Of a stretch of 64,000 nucleotides of DNA, positions 10,177-21,061 are shown in pieces. The notes beneath the pieces are model-generated. The model was not told the origin of the DNA and ran no database searches. It saw only the letters and a list, made by a program, of their open reading frames with translations. Position 1 is the first letter of the stretch, and each line of letters starts with the position of its first letter. A program made the translations under genes and the position numbers. The DNA lies in assembly GCA_002205965.3 (NCBI GenBank), contig NADL03000519.1, forward strand, positions 62,001 to 126,000. Direction: 5' to 3'. This stretch comes from Kappaphycus alvarezii. Lineage: Eukaryota; Rhodophyta; Florideophyceae; Gigartinales; Solieriaceae.

Positions 10177-10653
10177 CTACAGGGTGCCCAGTAATAACTC
10201 TGAAATTACCTTAAAAAGCCGGCTCGAGGCCCCCAGCAGACAGGCTGCGTTGGACATAACGGCAGCGGCAGCGTGCCTCTGAGTAAGTACCGTGCTGACC
10301 TCACCATCTGCCCCCATCGCTCTAACGGCCACGTTCCGCGCGACGTTGGCTAGCACCCTATAGGCGTCCGGGTGCCACACTCCGAGAGTAGATATGGGGT
10401 TAGGCACGAGCTTGCTTCTCACAGAGGTTGCAATAAAATATTCATATCTTCTGTGCTTCGCAGAGACGGCCGCATTGAGCGAGGTGAGCGGATTTAACGT
10501 TTTGGTCTTCCTGTGGGAGGGCGCCAGCGGGTTGACGAAGGTCACGTCAAAGAAGTCCGTACTTCGACTGCTTCCCATCGCACGGATGTCTGGCCTCGTG
10601 GGATGAACTCCGTCCGGCGGTTCGACGGCGGGGTGAATGACCAATGTTTTTTC
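10177..10653 (-). pseudogene. C-terminal fragment of a non-LTR-type retroelement protein
   Basis: An open frame of about 155 codons reads EPPDGVHPTRPDI, then DFFDVTFVNPLAPS, LNAAVSAKHRRYEYF, ISTLGVWHPDAYRVL and VLTQRHAAAAVMSNAACLL. This layout matches the C-terminal region found after the RT domain in a widespread group of retroelement proteins. There, a 'PADI..FDVTVTSPL' strand, a 'KxxKY' segment and a 'vEtxGxw..eA' segment precede a final helix with 'L.RgNA'. No RT domain lies upstream (the frame stops within 50 bp), so it is a truncated remnant or domesticated piece. The frame is unusually clean for a relic. Confidence 0.5.
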
Positions 10654-11465
10654 CGTCGCGTGGAGATTTCACCTACTGTACAGTACAGTAGTCTAGCCCA
10701 ACCCAATTGCTGAATGGTGCATGTTATTGAGCACATTCAATAATTCGCACCCTCCTGTAAAACACAGTGCGGTATATTATTGTACAGTACAGTACTGTAT
10801 ACTGTACAATAGTAACTTTGTCGTACTCTCCAATGTGTATCGAAAAGATTGGTTCAGAGTATAGTACTTTCCATCAAGCCCTTGCTGACAGCTTCCTGGC
10901 GTCCTATGACATTTACAGTAAATTAGTTTTTATGAATTACAGTAAGTGAATCAAAATACGGCCTTAAATTCATTTTGATTCTTTTCCAATACATGACTTA
11001 AAAAAGAGCTTTCAAATAGAGCGGTTTGGTGGCTCGGGACCAATAGGTTACGACTCTATGCCTTACTGGGGTGGTGTTCTTAAATTTAACTTGCAAAGTG
11101 TAGTGCCAACACGACAGCATCAGTCCCCGCCGCTGTCCTTGTCATAAAGCAGTTCGTCCACGAATACCGCACAAAATTTCATACAACTGAAGGAATGATA
11201 TGAACGGTTTATGGTCTTCACAGGGAAAGGCTTGAACAATACGGCAGCGACAATCGCGCAGGGGCCAAATCACATGCTTACTGCGGTCAGTCAATAAAGC
11301 ACATTGGCTGGCCTAACTCTACTTTGACGTCAACCACCCCACCCTTCATTCACCCTCCCTCAAGCATATCGGTCTTCCCCACCACGCTTTTGTCGGGTCG
11401 CCGGTCCATGCTCGAGGCTGTCCAACTCTGCACGCCTCCCACCTCTTCAAGAACTTTACTTCCAA
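10654..11465. promoter_or_regulatory. Upstream region of the P5A ATPase gene
   Basis: There is no gene here. It contains two clusters of self-complementary GTAC repeats (10676-10690 and 10775-10808, TGTACAGTACAGTACTGTAT), a CCAAT box in GGGACCAATAGG (near 11040) and a pyrimidine-rich run of CACCACCC/CCTCC-type sequence just ahead of the ATG. Promoter function is inferred from position only. The start at 11466 follows ACTTCCAA; two ATGs upstream (11324, 11408) are out of frame with the ATPase. Confidence 0.35.
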
Positions 11466-14400
11466 ATGGCCAACTCCGAAACAACTCCCTTACTGCAGCC
11501 ATCCGCCCCCCTCAATTGGACAGGCACCTCTATCGTACGACTTTCATTGCATCGCAGAGCCCCGCTATATGCCCGGATCGATGTCCTTCCGTTTCTTGCT
11601 TTGTACTTGGCCTTGCTGTTCTATGTCGTTGCGTATAGGATCTCAACCTTCTTCACCGTGGCAATGTTCGCAGTCGCCGCTATTCTCCACGCTCTCGCTT
11701 TTCTATGTCAGCATTGGTCTGTCAAGATTAAGGCCGCTATGTCATGGATGCGAGTCAAGCGAGTCGACCCGGCTGCGGTAAAGGATGGCGCTATTTATGC
11801 CCTCTTGCAACCGCGGCAGCATAGGGGAAAGGCGGAGATGGTTCAGCTGCATGCAGACTACAGCAACAGAGTGTTTTTCAATTTTCAAAAGCGCACGTAC
11901 GAGTTTAATCCAGCTAAGAATTCCTTTGAAAAGGTCGAGTACCCTACGCAGTTCCCTGTCGAATATTATCTGACTACCGCACGCAAGACAAATGGCCTCT
12001 CTGGGGACCACTTATTGCACACTGCTCAGCGCTTTGGAAGCAACCGGTTAGAAATGCCAGCCCTACGTTTATGGAGCTGTACATTGAGAGTTTGTTGGCC
12101 CCGTTCTTTGTCTTTCAAGTATTCTGCGTGTTTTTATGGCTTCTCGATGAGTATTGGAAGTACTCTCTCTTGACACTCGGCATGATGCTTGTCTTTGAGG
12201 CTACCGTAGTTTTTGGCCGGCTTCGCAGTCTGCGCGAGCTTCGCGGTATGCGTAATCCATCGCTTACCGTCCATGCTTTTCGGAACAAAAAGTGGGCCCC
12301 CATTCAGTCGTTTGAACTGTTACCGGGGGATATTATATCTATCGGTCGTGGAAAAGATGCTTCTCATGTCGTGCCGTGCGACCTACTTATCTTGTCTGGG
12401 AGTGCTGTGGTCAACGAGGCGATGCTTACTGGAGAATCTGTTCCGCTCATGAAGGAGGCGCTTGCGCCGTTGGATGAGGCGGATAAGAAGATGCCGCTAT
12501 CGCTTAAGGAAAAGCACAAAAGCCATATTTTGTTTGGAGGAACTAGGATACTGACACATACGCATGGCGTAGTCTGCGATGCGACCCCAGTTTCCAAGGC
12601 CCCGGATAACGGCATCATATGTTACGTGCTGCGCACTGGGTTTGGGTCTTCCCAAGGGAAGCTCATGAGGACTATTCTCTTTTCGACAGAGTCGGTCTCT
12701 GCGAATTCTTTAGAGGCAGCTTTGTTTATCCTCTTCTTGCTCGTGTTTGCAATAGCAGCATCGGGGTATGTTCTCTATTATACCTATACCGACGAACCTG
12801 GAGCGAGGTACAAGTTGCTTTTGAGATGTGTCCTTATCATAACCTCTGTGGTCCCTCCAGAGCTACCCATGCAGTTAGCCCTGGCTGTCAACACTTCCTT
12901 AGTTGCGTTGGTGAAGAATATGATATTCTGCACGGAACCGTACAGAATCCCTTATGCTGGAAAGATTGATATTTGCTGTTTTGACAAAACGGGTACCTTG
13001 ACAACAGACTCTATCACCGCTGCCGGGGTAGCAATGCCGCCGTCTCAAGCAGCCAGCGACAGCCAAGCTGCGTCCGGCAATGGATACTCCTTAGTCCCTG
13101 TTCCACAGGCGTCTATCGACGCTTCTTTGGTTCTGGCAGCGTGTCACTCTTTGGTTCATGTCGATAATGAGCTCATCGGTGACCCTCTTGAAATTGCAGC
13201 CCTGGAAGCGGTTGAATGGAATTACGGGAAAAGCGGAACTTCGGTACCAAAACGTGGCGGAGCATCAGCTGCATTTGGTAAGATTTTGCAGAGGTATCGC
13301 TTTGCCTCTGCACTACAGCGCATGAGTGTCATCGCGGAAGTCGGCGGGGGTAGTGCACGGGCTGGGGCTAGGGTGCTAGTGAAGGGGTCTCCGGAAGCGG
13401 TGGGAAACCTGCTCGCTGGCGGCGTGCTGCCGGATATGTACAAAGAGACTGCGCGGCGCTTGGCGCGAGGCGGGATGAGGGTGCTGGCTATGGCATACAA
13501 AGATCTCGATTCAAGCCTTACAGCGTCGGAGCTATCGAAAGTGGCAAGAGAGGAGGCTGAATCGGAATTGACTTTTGTTGGTTTTGTATGCTTTGAGTGT
13601 CCGCTACGGCCGGACTCGCGAAAAGTCATCAAGTCTTTGAAGAGGGCAAACCACCTTGTCACAATGATCACTGGAGACGCAACTCTAACCGCCGCACATG
13701 TTGCTACCCAGGTGGAAATGTGCACAAAGAGCGTTCTGATTTTGGACAAGAGTGAAGTAAGTCCTGGAACTTTAGAATGGTTCAGTGCAAACTCTGGAAA
13801 AAGAAAGAAGAAGTACTCTCCAGATCTGATCCCGGAGTTGGCTCAGGAATTTGATCTTTGCGTTGCTGGCCCAGCATTACAATCTGCAATTGAAATGAAC
13901 CGAGACGTAAGGCGAAAGCTGAAGCATATCAAAGTGTTTGCCAGGATGTCTCCCGACCAAAAGGAGGATGTGCTTACTGCGCTGAAGGAGGAGGGGTTAT
14001 TCACACTTATGTGTGGGGATGGGACAAATGATGTAGGTGCCCTTAAACAGGCACATGTTGGGGTCGCGCTTTTGTCCCCGACAGTTTCACCGTCGAAAAT
14101 TGCTACTCAAAAGCGGGAAGAGGGGGAGAGCAAACGTGACAAGGAAATTACTGGTGGCGCATTAGGTGGCTCTGTGGCGAAGACGCAAAAGTCAGCACCG
14201 AGCATACGCCAAAGGAGAAAAAGTGGGAAAGGTAGCCCAGACAACGAGTTGGTCAAAGAAGACCACAAGTCGACGACATCACGCTCCCCGAAAACGGCCC
14301 GAGAATTGCAACAAAAAGCTTACAAGGACAAAATAGATGAGTTGACGGCAAGTCTTGGGGAATCGGATGATCAGCCGCCTTTAGTGAAGCTTGGCGACGC

Positions 14401-15148
14401 ATCGATTGCATCCCCGTTTACATCGAGAAGAATGACTATTGATTCATGTGCTTCGATTATCCGTCAGGGGCGATGCACTTTGGCGACAACGTTACAAATG
14501 TACCAAATTCTTGCTCTGAACTGCCTGATTTCAGCATACTCATTGTCAGTGTTATATCTGCAAGGAGTTGTCTTCGGTGACTATCAGATGACAATAGTTG
14601 GATTTGTATTGGCGGTAGCATCATTCATGGTGTCCCGATCCAAGCCGTTGAAAAAGTTGTCTCCTCGAAAACCTGCGTCTTCGGTATTTGCTCCGGAAAT
14701 GTTTATTTCATTACTCGGGCAGTTTGCAGTTCACCTGGCTGCCCTTATTGGGTGCATGAAGATAGTAGAACCTTATCTTCCAGCAGACTACACTCCAAGG
14801 ATTGATGAAGACTTTTCGCCAAGTCTAACAAATTCCGTTGTATTTTTGGTAACGATTGCGCAACAGATCTCGGTGTATGCTCTCAATTACAAGGGACGAC
14901 CACATATGCAGGGTATTATGGATAATAAGCCATTGCTGCATTCATTGATGGCTGCGGCCGTATTGCTGCTGATGTGCACGTCGGAAATTATTCCAGGTAT
15001 CAATGAGTACATGGAGTTGACTCGGTGGCCGTCGACGGATTTGCAGATGAAGTTAACTGGACTTATTGTTTTTGATTTGGTAGGAGCGTTTGTTGCGGAT
15101 CGGATGGCGATGTTTTTGTTTGCGCCACGACTGCAAAAGGTTGAGTGA
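11466..15148 (+). CDS. P5A-type P-ATPase (Spf1/ATP13A1-like), frame interrupted once
   Basis: This is the ER P5A ATPase, a dislocase for mis-inserted transmembrane helices in yeast and man. The first frame runs from the ATG at 11466. The family block around PTF then ELY, with APFFVFQVFCVFLW, is in the next frame from about 12062 on. One base seems to be missing at 12060-12063 (GCCCT). After that 1028 codons are open. Motifs: LTGESVP (actuator), PPELPM in the membrane, phosphorylated Asp in FDKTGTLT (12983; about residue 507 of the joined protein), GDGTNDVGALKQAHVG, then the P5A-specific IIRQGRCTLATTLQ and LNCLISAYSLS. A basic, low-complexity insert follows the hinge motif. Length about 1227 residues, usual for the family. 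With everything else intact, an assembly error is as likely as a real mutation. Confidence 0.93.
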
Positions 15149-15185
15149 ATTGGTCTTAATGTGAGTGCGTTTTCTGTGTATTAAA

Positions 15186-16060
15186 TTAGAGAAGGAACGG
15201 GATGATGCAGTGGGTTGGGAGGGAGCACAGAGAAGAGGCCGGGAATACGCCTTGGTACCAGGAACGGGTACGCAATGCGGAGTCGATGAGATTGGTGGCG
15301 ACGAAAACGAGAATTAGCTTGGGAAGCAAGGTCGAGGAAATGAGTGAAAAGAGGAGATAAATGAGGATTTCGGAGAGGTAGTGTGGACAGAGAACAATAC
15401 GGAAGAGGGGGCCTTCTGGGATACCGTATTTGCCGACTAGAGGAGAGGTGGACGAGAGTGTGCGATGGGCCGAGTTTTGTGCGAAGGAGAAAAGCAGGAA
15501 GAGAAGTGAGGTCTTAAAATGGGCTTGTGTCAGCATCGAGTGAGTGGTTTGATTTCCCTCGAGGGACGTAGTGTTGCTGTTTATCGGATACATACCGTAA
15601 ACTTCGACGGACAGAGAGAGAGCTGTCCGTCATCGGCAGTTGTTGCATCTAGGAATAATGACAGCGGCGTCGCTATATAAAACGACCAGCCCGCGATACA
15701 CTGCACCGTACTTATAGAGTACCGACGCGAATGGCAGTGAATAAACACCGACTCAAACAGGCGACGAGCAGTGTGCAACTGAAACAAAACTAACATGTAA
15801 GAGAAGCGGGTTGGGGTAAAATAAATGAGGCAGGTAGTGTTCAGAAGGCCTGTAATGTAAAATAGCGACCACGCCGTTGTTGGATCGTTGGGGGAAAAGC
15901 GACTTGGAGTGGAACTGGAGGTGTGTCGAGTGGGCGCGAATTTGCCGTAAGAAAGCGCCGACGATAAAAGCGGGAATATCGGCTTGAGAAGAATTGCGGC
16001 AGTAGAAATTAGGTAGTAAACTGAGAGGGCTGCTCTGAGCAAGTCGGCCAGGTTGAGCAT
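15186..16060 (-). CDS. Polyprenol reductase (SRD5A3/DFG10-like), two exons
   Basis: The enzyme reduces the alpha-isoprene of polyprenol to make dolichol for N-glycosylation, in the ER membrane. Exon 1 (16060-15596, 155 codons) has hydrophobic segments, an LFQLHTARRLFESVFIH block and a GWSFYIATPLSL helix. Exon 2 (15512-15186, 108 codons) holds GKYGIPEGPLFRIVLCPHYLSE, given as GKYGIPEGPLF and CPHYLSEILIY. This is the steroid 5-alpha-reductase core with its conserved His, and ends WYQGVF...IIPFLL. The frames join through an 83-nt intron. The predicted protein is 263 residues; yeast Dfg10 is about 250. An upstream in-frame ATG at 16117 would add 19 Cys-rich residues and is less likely. The gene converges on the P5A ATPase. 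Confidence 0.85.
15513..15595 (-). other. Spliceosomal intron of the polyprenol reductase gene
   Basis: On the minus strand the donor is ACG|GTATGT, a TGCTGAC branch-like motif lies about 20 nt before the end, and the acceptor is TTTTAAG|ACC. Removing the 83 nt joins two frames that each match the family on their own side. Without it exon 1 runs into a stop. An alternative acceptor at ACAAG upstream would leave the wrong frame. Confidence 0.65.
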
Positions 16061-16599
16061 TCTCGTGCCGTTTGGGAGAAGGCAGCACAAACGCGATTGG
16101 CAGCTTTTACAGCACACTTGTTAGCGTGATTCGTTACACACACACCAAACTGAAGTACTCCATGTGCTCGGCAAAGATGCACTTTCTTTAGAAGTTCTAA
16201 TCAACAAATTGTCGAAGTGACCAACGTGGGCGCCCGCAGGTGCTTTGTGTTGTACAGTACTGTACAGCGCATACTGTACAAACAGTCGTGGCCAATCACG
16301 GGCCACGACTGATCTAACTACGCAAAAGCAATGACTTCTATCCTAGATTGCAAAGTGGCAGTGCAGCAACCTCGCGCTATGAGCATACTGGTCCGTCAGG
16401 AAGTTCTTTATGCTTACAACCGAGGTATGCTGGTAACTGGAGCTGTCAAATAAAACGACTACTGTACAGTACAGTACAGTACGAGGACGTGAAGGGGTCC
16501 AATTGATGTCTGCGTCATTCCAGATACCTTCTGAGCCCTCAACTCACGTTGGCAACTGCGAATCGTAGCATGAAAGTCAAGAGTAAGCACACTGAACCG
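16061..16599. other. Intergenic, GTAC repeats
   Basis: No gene. It contains self-complementary repeats at 16250-16282 (TGTACAGTACTGTACAGCGC then a TACTGTACA copy) and 16460-16483 (ACTGTACAGTACAGTACAGT). It is the likely upstream region of the polyprenol reductase; no specific promoter element is clear. Confidence 0.3.
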
Positions 16600-17171
16600 C
16601 TTCAGAACCGCACTGGCCACCGCAAGCCCATTAAGCTCTTCATGTACAGTGCAATAACCATGACCCCATTATTTTCAACGTCACCAAGCCCGTGACATTT
16701 TCATCTCTAACTCTAGCGGCAGCACGACCAAGTTCATCGAATGAAAATGCTTTGACCAGATCGTCTTTGTCGTCAGGATTTAGAATGGTGTCAATACCGA
16801 TGCGTGAGTATGCAATTTCATGCTCGGTTGCATTTCAAATTATTTGTCCTCGAACTTCAGCAGCTCCACCGGACTCATCCATATTTTCGGGTTCTTCAGT
16901 GTCCATTTGAAAGCAGTGCTTGAAACAATTCCTAATTGTCTCTACACTGCAAGCTTCTTACTCCATCGCAGTCCATTTCATCGCTATCAATACATCCACA
17001 TTGTATATTGCATGTTTTCCAGAGTCGATGCTATCGAAACTGTGAAATGGCAGGAGACGGCGGCATCTGTTTTCACCAACGCAATTATTTCGGCGTATAA
17101 GGTTTGTATGTATTTTGCCGGTAGTATTGGGTGGTAAATACTGTATTGAACCCATATTCTGGAGCACATAT
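16600..17171 (-). pseudogene. C-terminal half of a Tigger/CENP-B-like transposase relic
   Basis: The minus strand reads QYLPPNTTGKI (about 17120-17155), then KHAIYNVDVLIAMKW, a stop, and ACSVETIRNCFKHC (16930-16970). These are the LPPNTTSKIQP, 'NVLDAIxW' and 'TIxNCFxH' blocks of the pogo/Tigger DDE family, in order. An acidic tail with another stop follows (MDTEEPENMDESGG and later KDDLVKAFSFDELGRAA). The Asp expected after the LPPNTT block is lost. The N-terminal half lies at 23062-24530, on the other side of the LTR element inserted at 17172. Confidence 0.7.
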
Positions 17172-17502
17172 TGTCGAATTACAGTACAGTATTGTCATGC
17201 GCACTGTAATGGAGACTACAATGCGCCCGTCGTGCTACATACGTACCGGTCACCGCTCGCGCCCACGCCCTCGCTGACGGGAGGTATAATCGAGAAGTTT
17301 GCCAGCGTCGACATTCAGGCCCGTTGTCCAGCCGACGTGTGCAGCCCCAGGCCCCTCTCCGCAAATAAAATCTATTCCTTTATTTCTTCCTAGCCTACTC
17401 AAACTACCTATCCCTATCCCACGATACCCCTGAGCTATTGATAAATACCCCTGATTGTACAAGGGTACGATTGCGAGCGCAGTCATTGTAGTAAACCACA
17501 CA
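17172..17502 (+). repeat. 5' LTR of copy C
   Basis: It begins TGTCGAATTACAGTA and ends in CCACACA. It aligns along its whole length with 22737-23061. It contains GGTATAATCG (TATA-like, about 17282) and AATAAA at 17364-17369, the latter also present in the 3' LTR, as expected for promoter and polyadenylation signals. Confidence 0.92.
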
Positions 17503-17588
17503 TTCCTGATTCGTTCGCTACTTTGCTGCGCGGATCAACCTGATCTCCTACCCCTTCGTTGTAACTTCGATCCGAACCGTCGAGTATC

Positions 17589-19185
17589 TTGGAATATTGT
17601 GTCACATTCAAAACGGTCAGAATGGCTCCGATCTCCCGCTTCCGTTTCAAATTTACGTGCGATAAGATCATGAAGAAGATAACTACGTATTCGTTCTCCG
17701 GCAAACCGGTATTATCGATAATAAATGTCGCCAAGTCGATCATGGAATTCTTGTCTTCCTCAGGTGCACCAAGCGGCTCCGCTACCGACGTACCGTTTAC
17801 ACCCCCGAACCCTGAAGATGTTACCGAGTATCTCATCGATTTGTTGCCACCACCGAATCAAGTCTTCACGGGGGCTTTCTTCAATATGCCGATGTTTCCA
17901 GTATCAGTTTTACATGATATCGCGAAATTGTTTGGGTTTGATGAAATTCCGATGCCGTTTATAATTCTTGTATCCGCCGAGGACTCAGAGAAAAAGAAAA
18001 TGTGTTTATCTACATTGGTATGGCTCTGTTCTTCCATGGAAACTGACCTGCACTATGCTAAGAGTGTTGTAGACAAGTTCAAAACAAGGCATGGATCTGC
18101 CAATACTTTACTGAAATCGGATTCCTGTGACCGTCCGACGGAATATTTACAGCGCACAGTACAGCCATTCGCAAGGCAGACTGTCCAGAATCGTCATCAA
18201 GGTAACATTAAAGTCCCGGTGGTAGATGGAAATCATACTCATCCTACCAATGAATTAGATCAAGTTTCTCAATTGTATCCAGGAAACCAATCATTCGGAC
18301 GCCAACTTACGATCGGGGATCCAAAGAAAAGGATTGAACACCCTTCTTGGGAAGAACGTCATCGCAATCGGGACTACAACAGCCATAATGACTTCAGAAA
18401 GGCAAATTATGTCCGGCAAATGTCTAGGGACTGCGAATTTCGTGAATATTCTGGAAGTTTAAGCCAGGATATTGCCGAGACCCTAACATTGCATGTAATT
18501 TGTTGACGCCAGTACAAACTTTCGCGGAATCATAAATCAGACTACCTCGTTCATATTTTAGATGGTGCTGCTCGCTAGTTCTACTTTGAAAACTGCTGCA
18601 ACGATATGAACCATGCTGAAATCTTGAAAGTTATGGAGAGTGCGTAAATTTCAGATGCCGGAAACTACAAGTCAAAGGGACTTTAAAAACGCTAAGACTG
18701 AGGTCTTTTATGGAAGACAGATACATATCTGATGTATGGCAAGGTCTAACGAAGATGGTGGCATATATGAACGAGCTTGTACCGCAATGCCCGCCAGACT
18801 TCCGCACTGACGCCCATAAGACCGACTATCCAAGGAAAGCAGTTACTGAATCTCAAAACTAGTCGCCTATCACAATTCGAAACATCGTTTCGCAAGGATA
18901 TTCATTTAATAAGTTTGTGAGGACACTTCACGAATCGATCCAAAACCTCCGGCAAATCCGCCTACTTACCAGTCAGACAGCAGGTACACATGGAACTTAT
19001 TCAATCAAAGGGATTAATGTTACCTTGAACAATATGACCGCCTATGGCAGCAATCCTAGAACCATTACGCGTCCGATTAAGAATCATGGACCACAGAAGG
19101 GAAATAGGATCCGGGGACAAAATAGCTCCTTTGAATATTCCCGTCGAAGTAATGAGAGCCGCAAATTTGGGGCCAAGAACTGAAA
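17589..19185 (+). pseudogene. Gag region of copy C (broken)
   Basis: An open frame of 305 codons (17589-18506) lies directly after the 5' LTR, followed by frame breaks to about 19185. It has two Pro-rich elements (FTPPNPEDVTEYLIDLLPPP) and a hydrophilic, Arg/Asn/Gln-rich C-terminal half, as in a nucleocapsid part. It shows no similarity by eye to the gag of copies A and B, so copy C is a different copia lineage. Gag identity is inferred from position between LTR and protease. The ATG could be 17589 or 17622. Confidence 0.5.
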
Positions 19186-19469
19186 ACCGAGCCATCTTTG
19201 CGCTCCTGGAGCTATGAAATCGCATAATCGCCGCAGGATCAAGAATGGAGAATCTTCGACCCATATTCTTGCAGAATTCATCGAAGGGAAAGAATTTTCA
19301 TCTCAGAATAGTAACGTAAGGATCAAAAGCGATACAGAATCTCCAGATTAAAACGAGGAAATCGCAGAATTTGATTTACACTTCGCCGACCCTGCTAATC
19401 CTTCAAGCAAACAATTTGAAGAATACCGAAATTTACCCATTGAGACCGCCGAACATGACATTTTACTTA

Positions 19470-19995
19470 GGTATATTACTTCCGCGATGGGAAATTATGA
19501 TCAGGGGGCCCTCAGATATTCTTCTAGACGACAGATTTTACATATAAGCTCTTTTTACCTTAATAACAGTGAGAGTACAGATTTAAAGTGTGAAATAATC
19601 ATGGAGAATGTTTATGTCGCAAATATGGAAAAAAAATTCTCCCGACGTCGCCCTATGTGTTTTCTGTGCGATACTGGGGCACCTGACTCTGTGGCCGGTC
19701 GCAAAGAAATGACTCTTATGCAGCACCATCTTAATATGCGAGTGAAAAGTGCACTCCTATCCGTCAACAGATTCAGGTTCGCCGATGCATCCCATCCCAG
19801 TCTTGGTTGAGTGGGTACCACTCAACACTCATCCCGGTGTCCCAAATATTTACGTCAACTTCGACATCGTGAATGTGGACATAACCGCGCTACTTCGAAT
19901 GGACATTTTGGACATGGAGTCCCTCACCCCTCGTAAAGTCTCGAATAGACTGATAGAACGATATGCCCGCACTAATCCGAACAAGAGAGTGGTCT
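19470..19995 (+). pseudogene. Retropepsin region of copy C
   Basis: One frame gives CFLCDTGAPDSVAGRKEM (about 19655-19710), with the DTGA active-site motif of retroviral-type aspartic proteases preceded by a hydrophobic strand. A second frame gives NVDITALLRMDILDMESLTP, which corresponds to the 'LLGxDxLD' C-terminal strand of the copia protease. Flanking stops break it. The next recognisable segment is already RT, so integrase is absent. Confidence 0.6.
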
Positions 19996-20029
19996 AAATC
20001 GATGATTGGTACATAAAAATGTTCAGGTC

Positions 20030-20565
20030 TCAGAGTCATCACCTGTACGCACCTGTACCATTCCGCATGGACCCTGCGCCCTACTTCTTACTGGATAGAG
20101 GGATGGCAAAGGGCCTGAGTAGTAGTTACGTGGGCGAACTCCTCCGTTGCGGAGACAAAGATTTTTGAAAGCTCTCAAAGCTTACCAACAACAGGTTTGG
20201 TATGAAAGAAGAGTCTTCCTTACCGTCCGAATCCACCGGCTTCGTATTCGACAAAAAACAGCGGTGACTTCTATATCGAACAAATCTCTTATTTGCGGAA
20301 ACTAGAATGCCTCCCCAGGAAGCATCTGTTCAAGACCTTTAGATGGATGCGCATGAAATTGGCATGGCTAGCAAACTCAAGATCCCAACTGCATCTTCGA
20401 AATAGCACAGCGTGCGCAGATCATGGAGAAGATGTTCGAACAAGATCGCCGTAAAATAGTGGGGAGGATAAACAAGCAGATGAAATACGCAATTTGTAAT
20501 CGTGTTTGGCTAAAAATTCCAAAATTAGAACTGGAAAATATATTCGTTGTAGGTTTTTAAGATTC
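20030..20565 (+). pseudogene. C-terminal half of reverse transcriptase, copy C
   Basis: Across several frames the plus strand reads KGLSSSYVGELLRCGDKDF (about 20110-20165), MKEESSLPSESTGFVFDKK and FRWMRMKLAWLANSRS (about 20340-20385), then RVWLKIPKLELENIFVVGF. The first is the copia RT catalytic strand, where family members have YVDD; here it is YVGE, removing one of the two metal-binding Asp and the next position. The fingers part of the RT and the integrase are deleted. Confidence 0.7.
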
Positions 20566-20579
20566 TTCCCTGCAAAGAA

Positions 20580-21054
20580 CCAGGATCTCTCGTCGCAACT
20601 CGGCTACGTCATATCCATAGCAGATGTAGGCGACAACGTAGCTCCAATATCGTTTAAGTCCTAAAGATCTCGACGCATTACGCGTTCTGCGATGTCTGGA
20701 GAAGTTGTCTCCTTTAGCAACTTATTCGATATATCAATTGCGCTGTCAAAGGAACTGGAAGTGACACTCAACAAGCCTGTGCCCATTCAACTATTCACGG
20801 ACAGTAAAAGTGTGTTCGAAGTGATATACAAGGGGTCAAGGACTTCCGAGAAACGCACAATGCTCGATATTTCAGCTGCCCGAGAAGCCTTTTGCAGAGT
20901 AATTTCTGACATCGGCTTCGTTGGAAGCGCAAGTAATGTCGCTGATGGTTTTAAAAAGTCCATGAGCCAAGCACTTCTTCGGAAGATTATCAAGACGGTA
21001 CACCTCAAAATTCAAACGGATCAATGGACTATTAGATCAAAGGAAGTAACTTGA
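20580..21054 (+). pseudogene. Copia RNase H domain, copy C
   Basis: One stop interrupts an otherwise open domain: SSQLGYVISIAD, APISFKS, RSAMSGEVVSFSNLFD, PVPIQLFTDSKSVFEVIYKG, TSEKRTMLDISAAREAF and ASNVADGFKKSMSQALL. These match the copia RNase H order, with the catalytic Glu in SGEVV and Asp in LFTDSKS kept. It ends at 21054, only 7 bp from the end of an oppositely oriented ORF. Confidence 0.8.
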
Positions 21055-21061
21055 GGACGCT

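Noticed and set aside
13222-13749. 175-codon frame antisense to the P5A ATPase
   Set aside because: Mirror of a conserved coding region; no independent support.
17115-17501. Short frames repeated at 17179-17501 and 22744-23097 as a duplicated small gene
   Set aside because: They are translations of the two LTRs of copy C.
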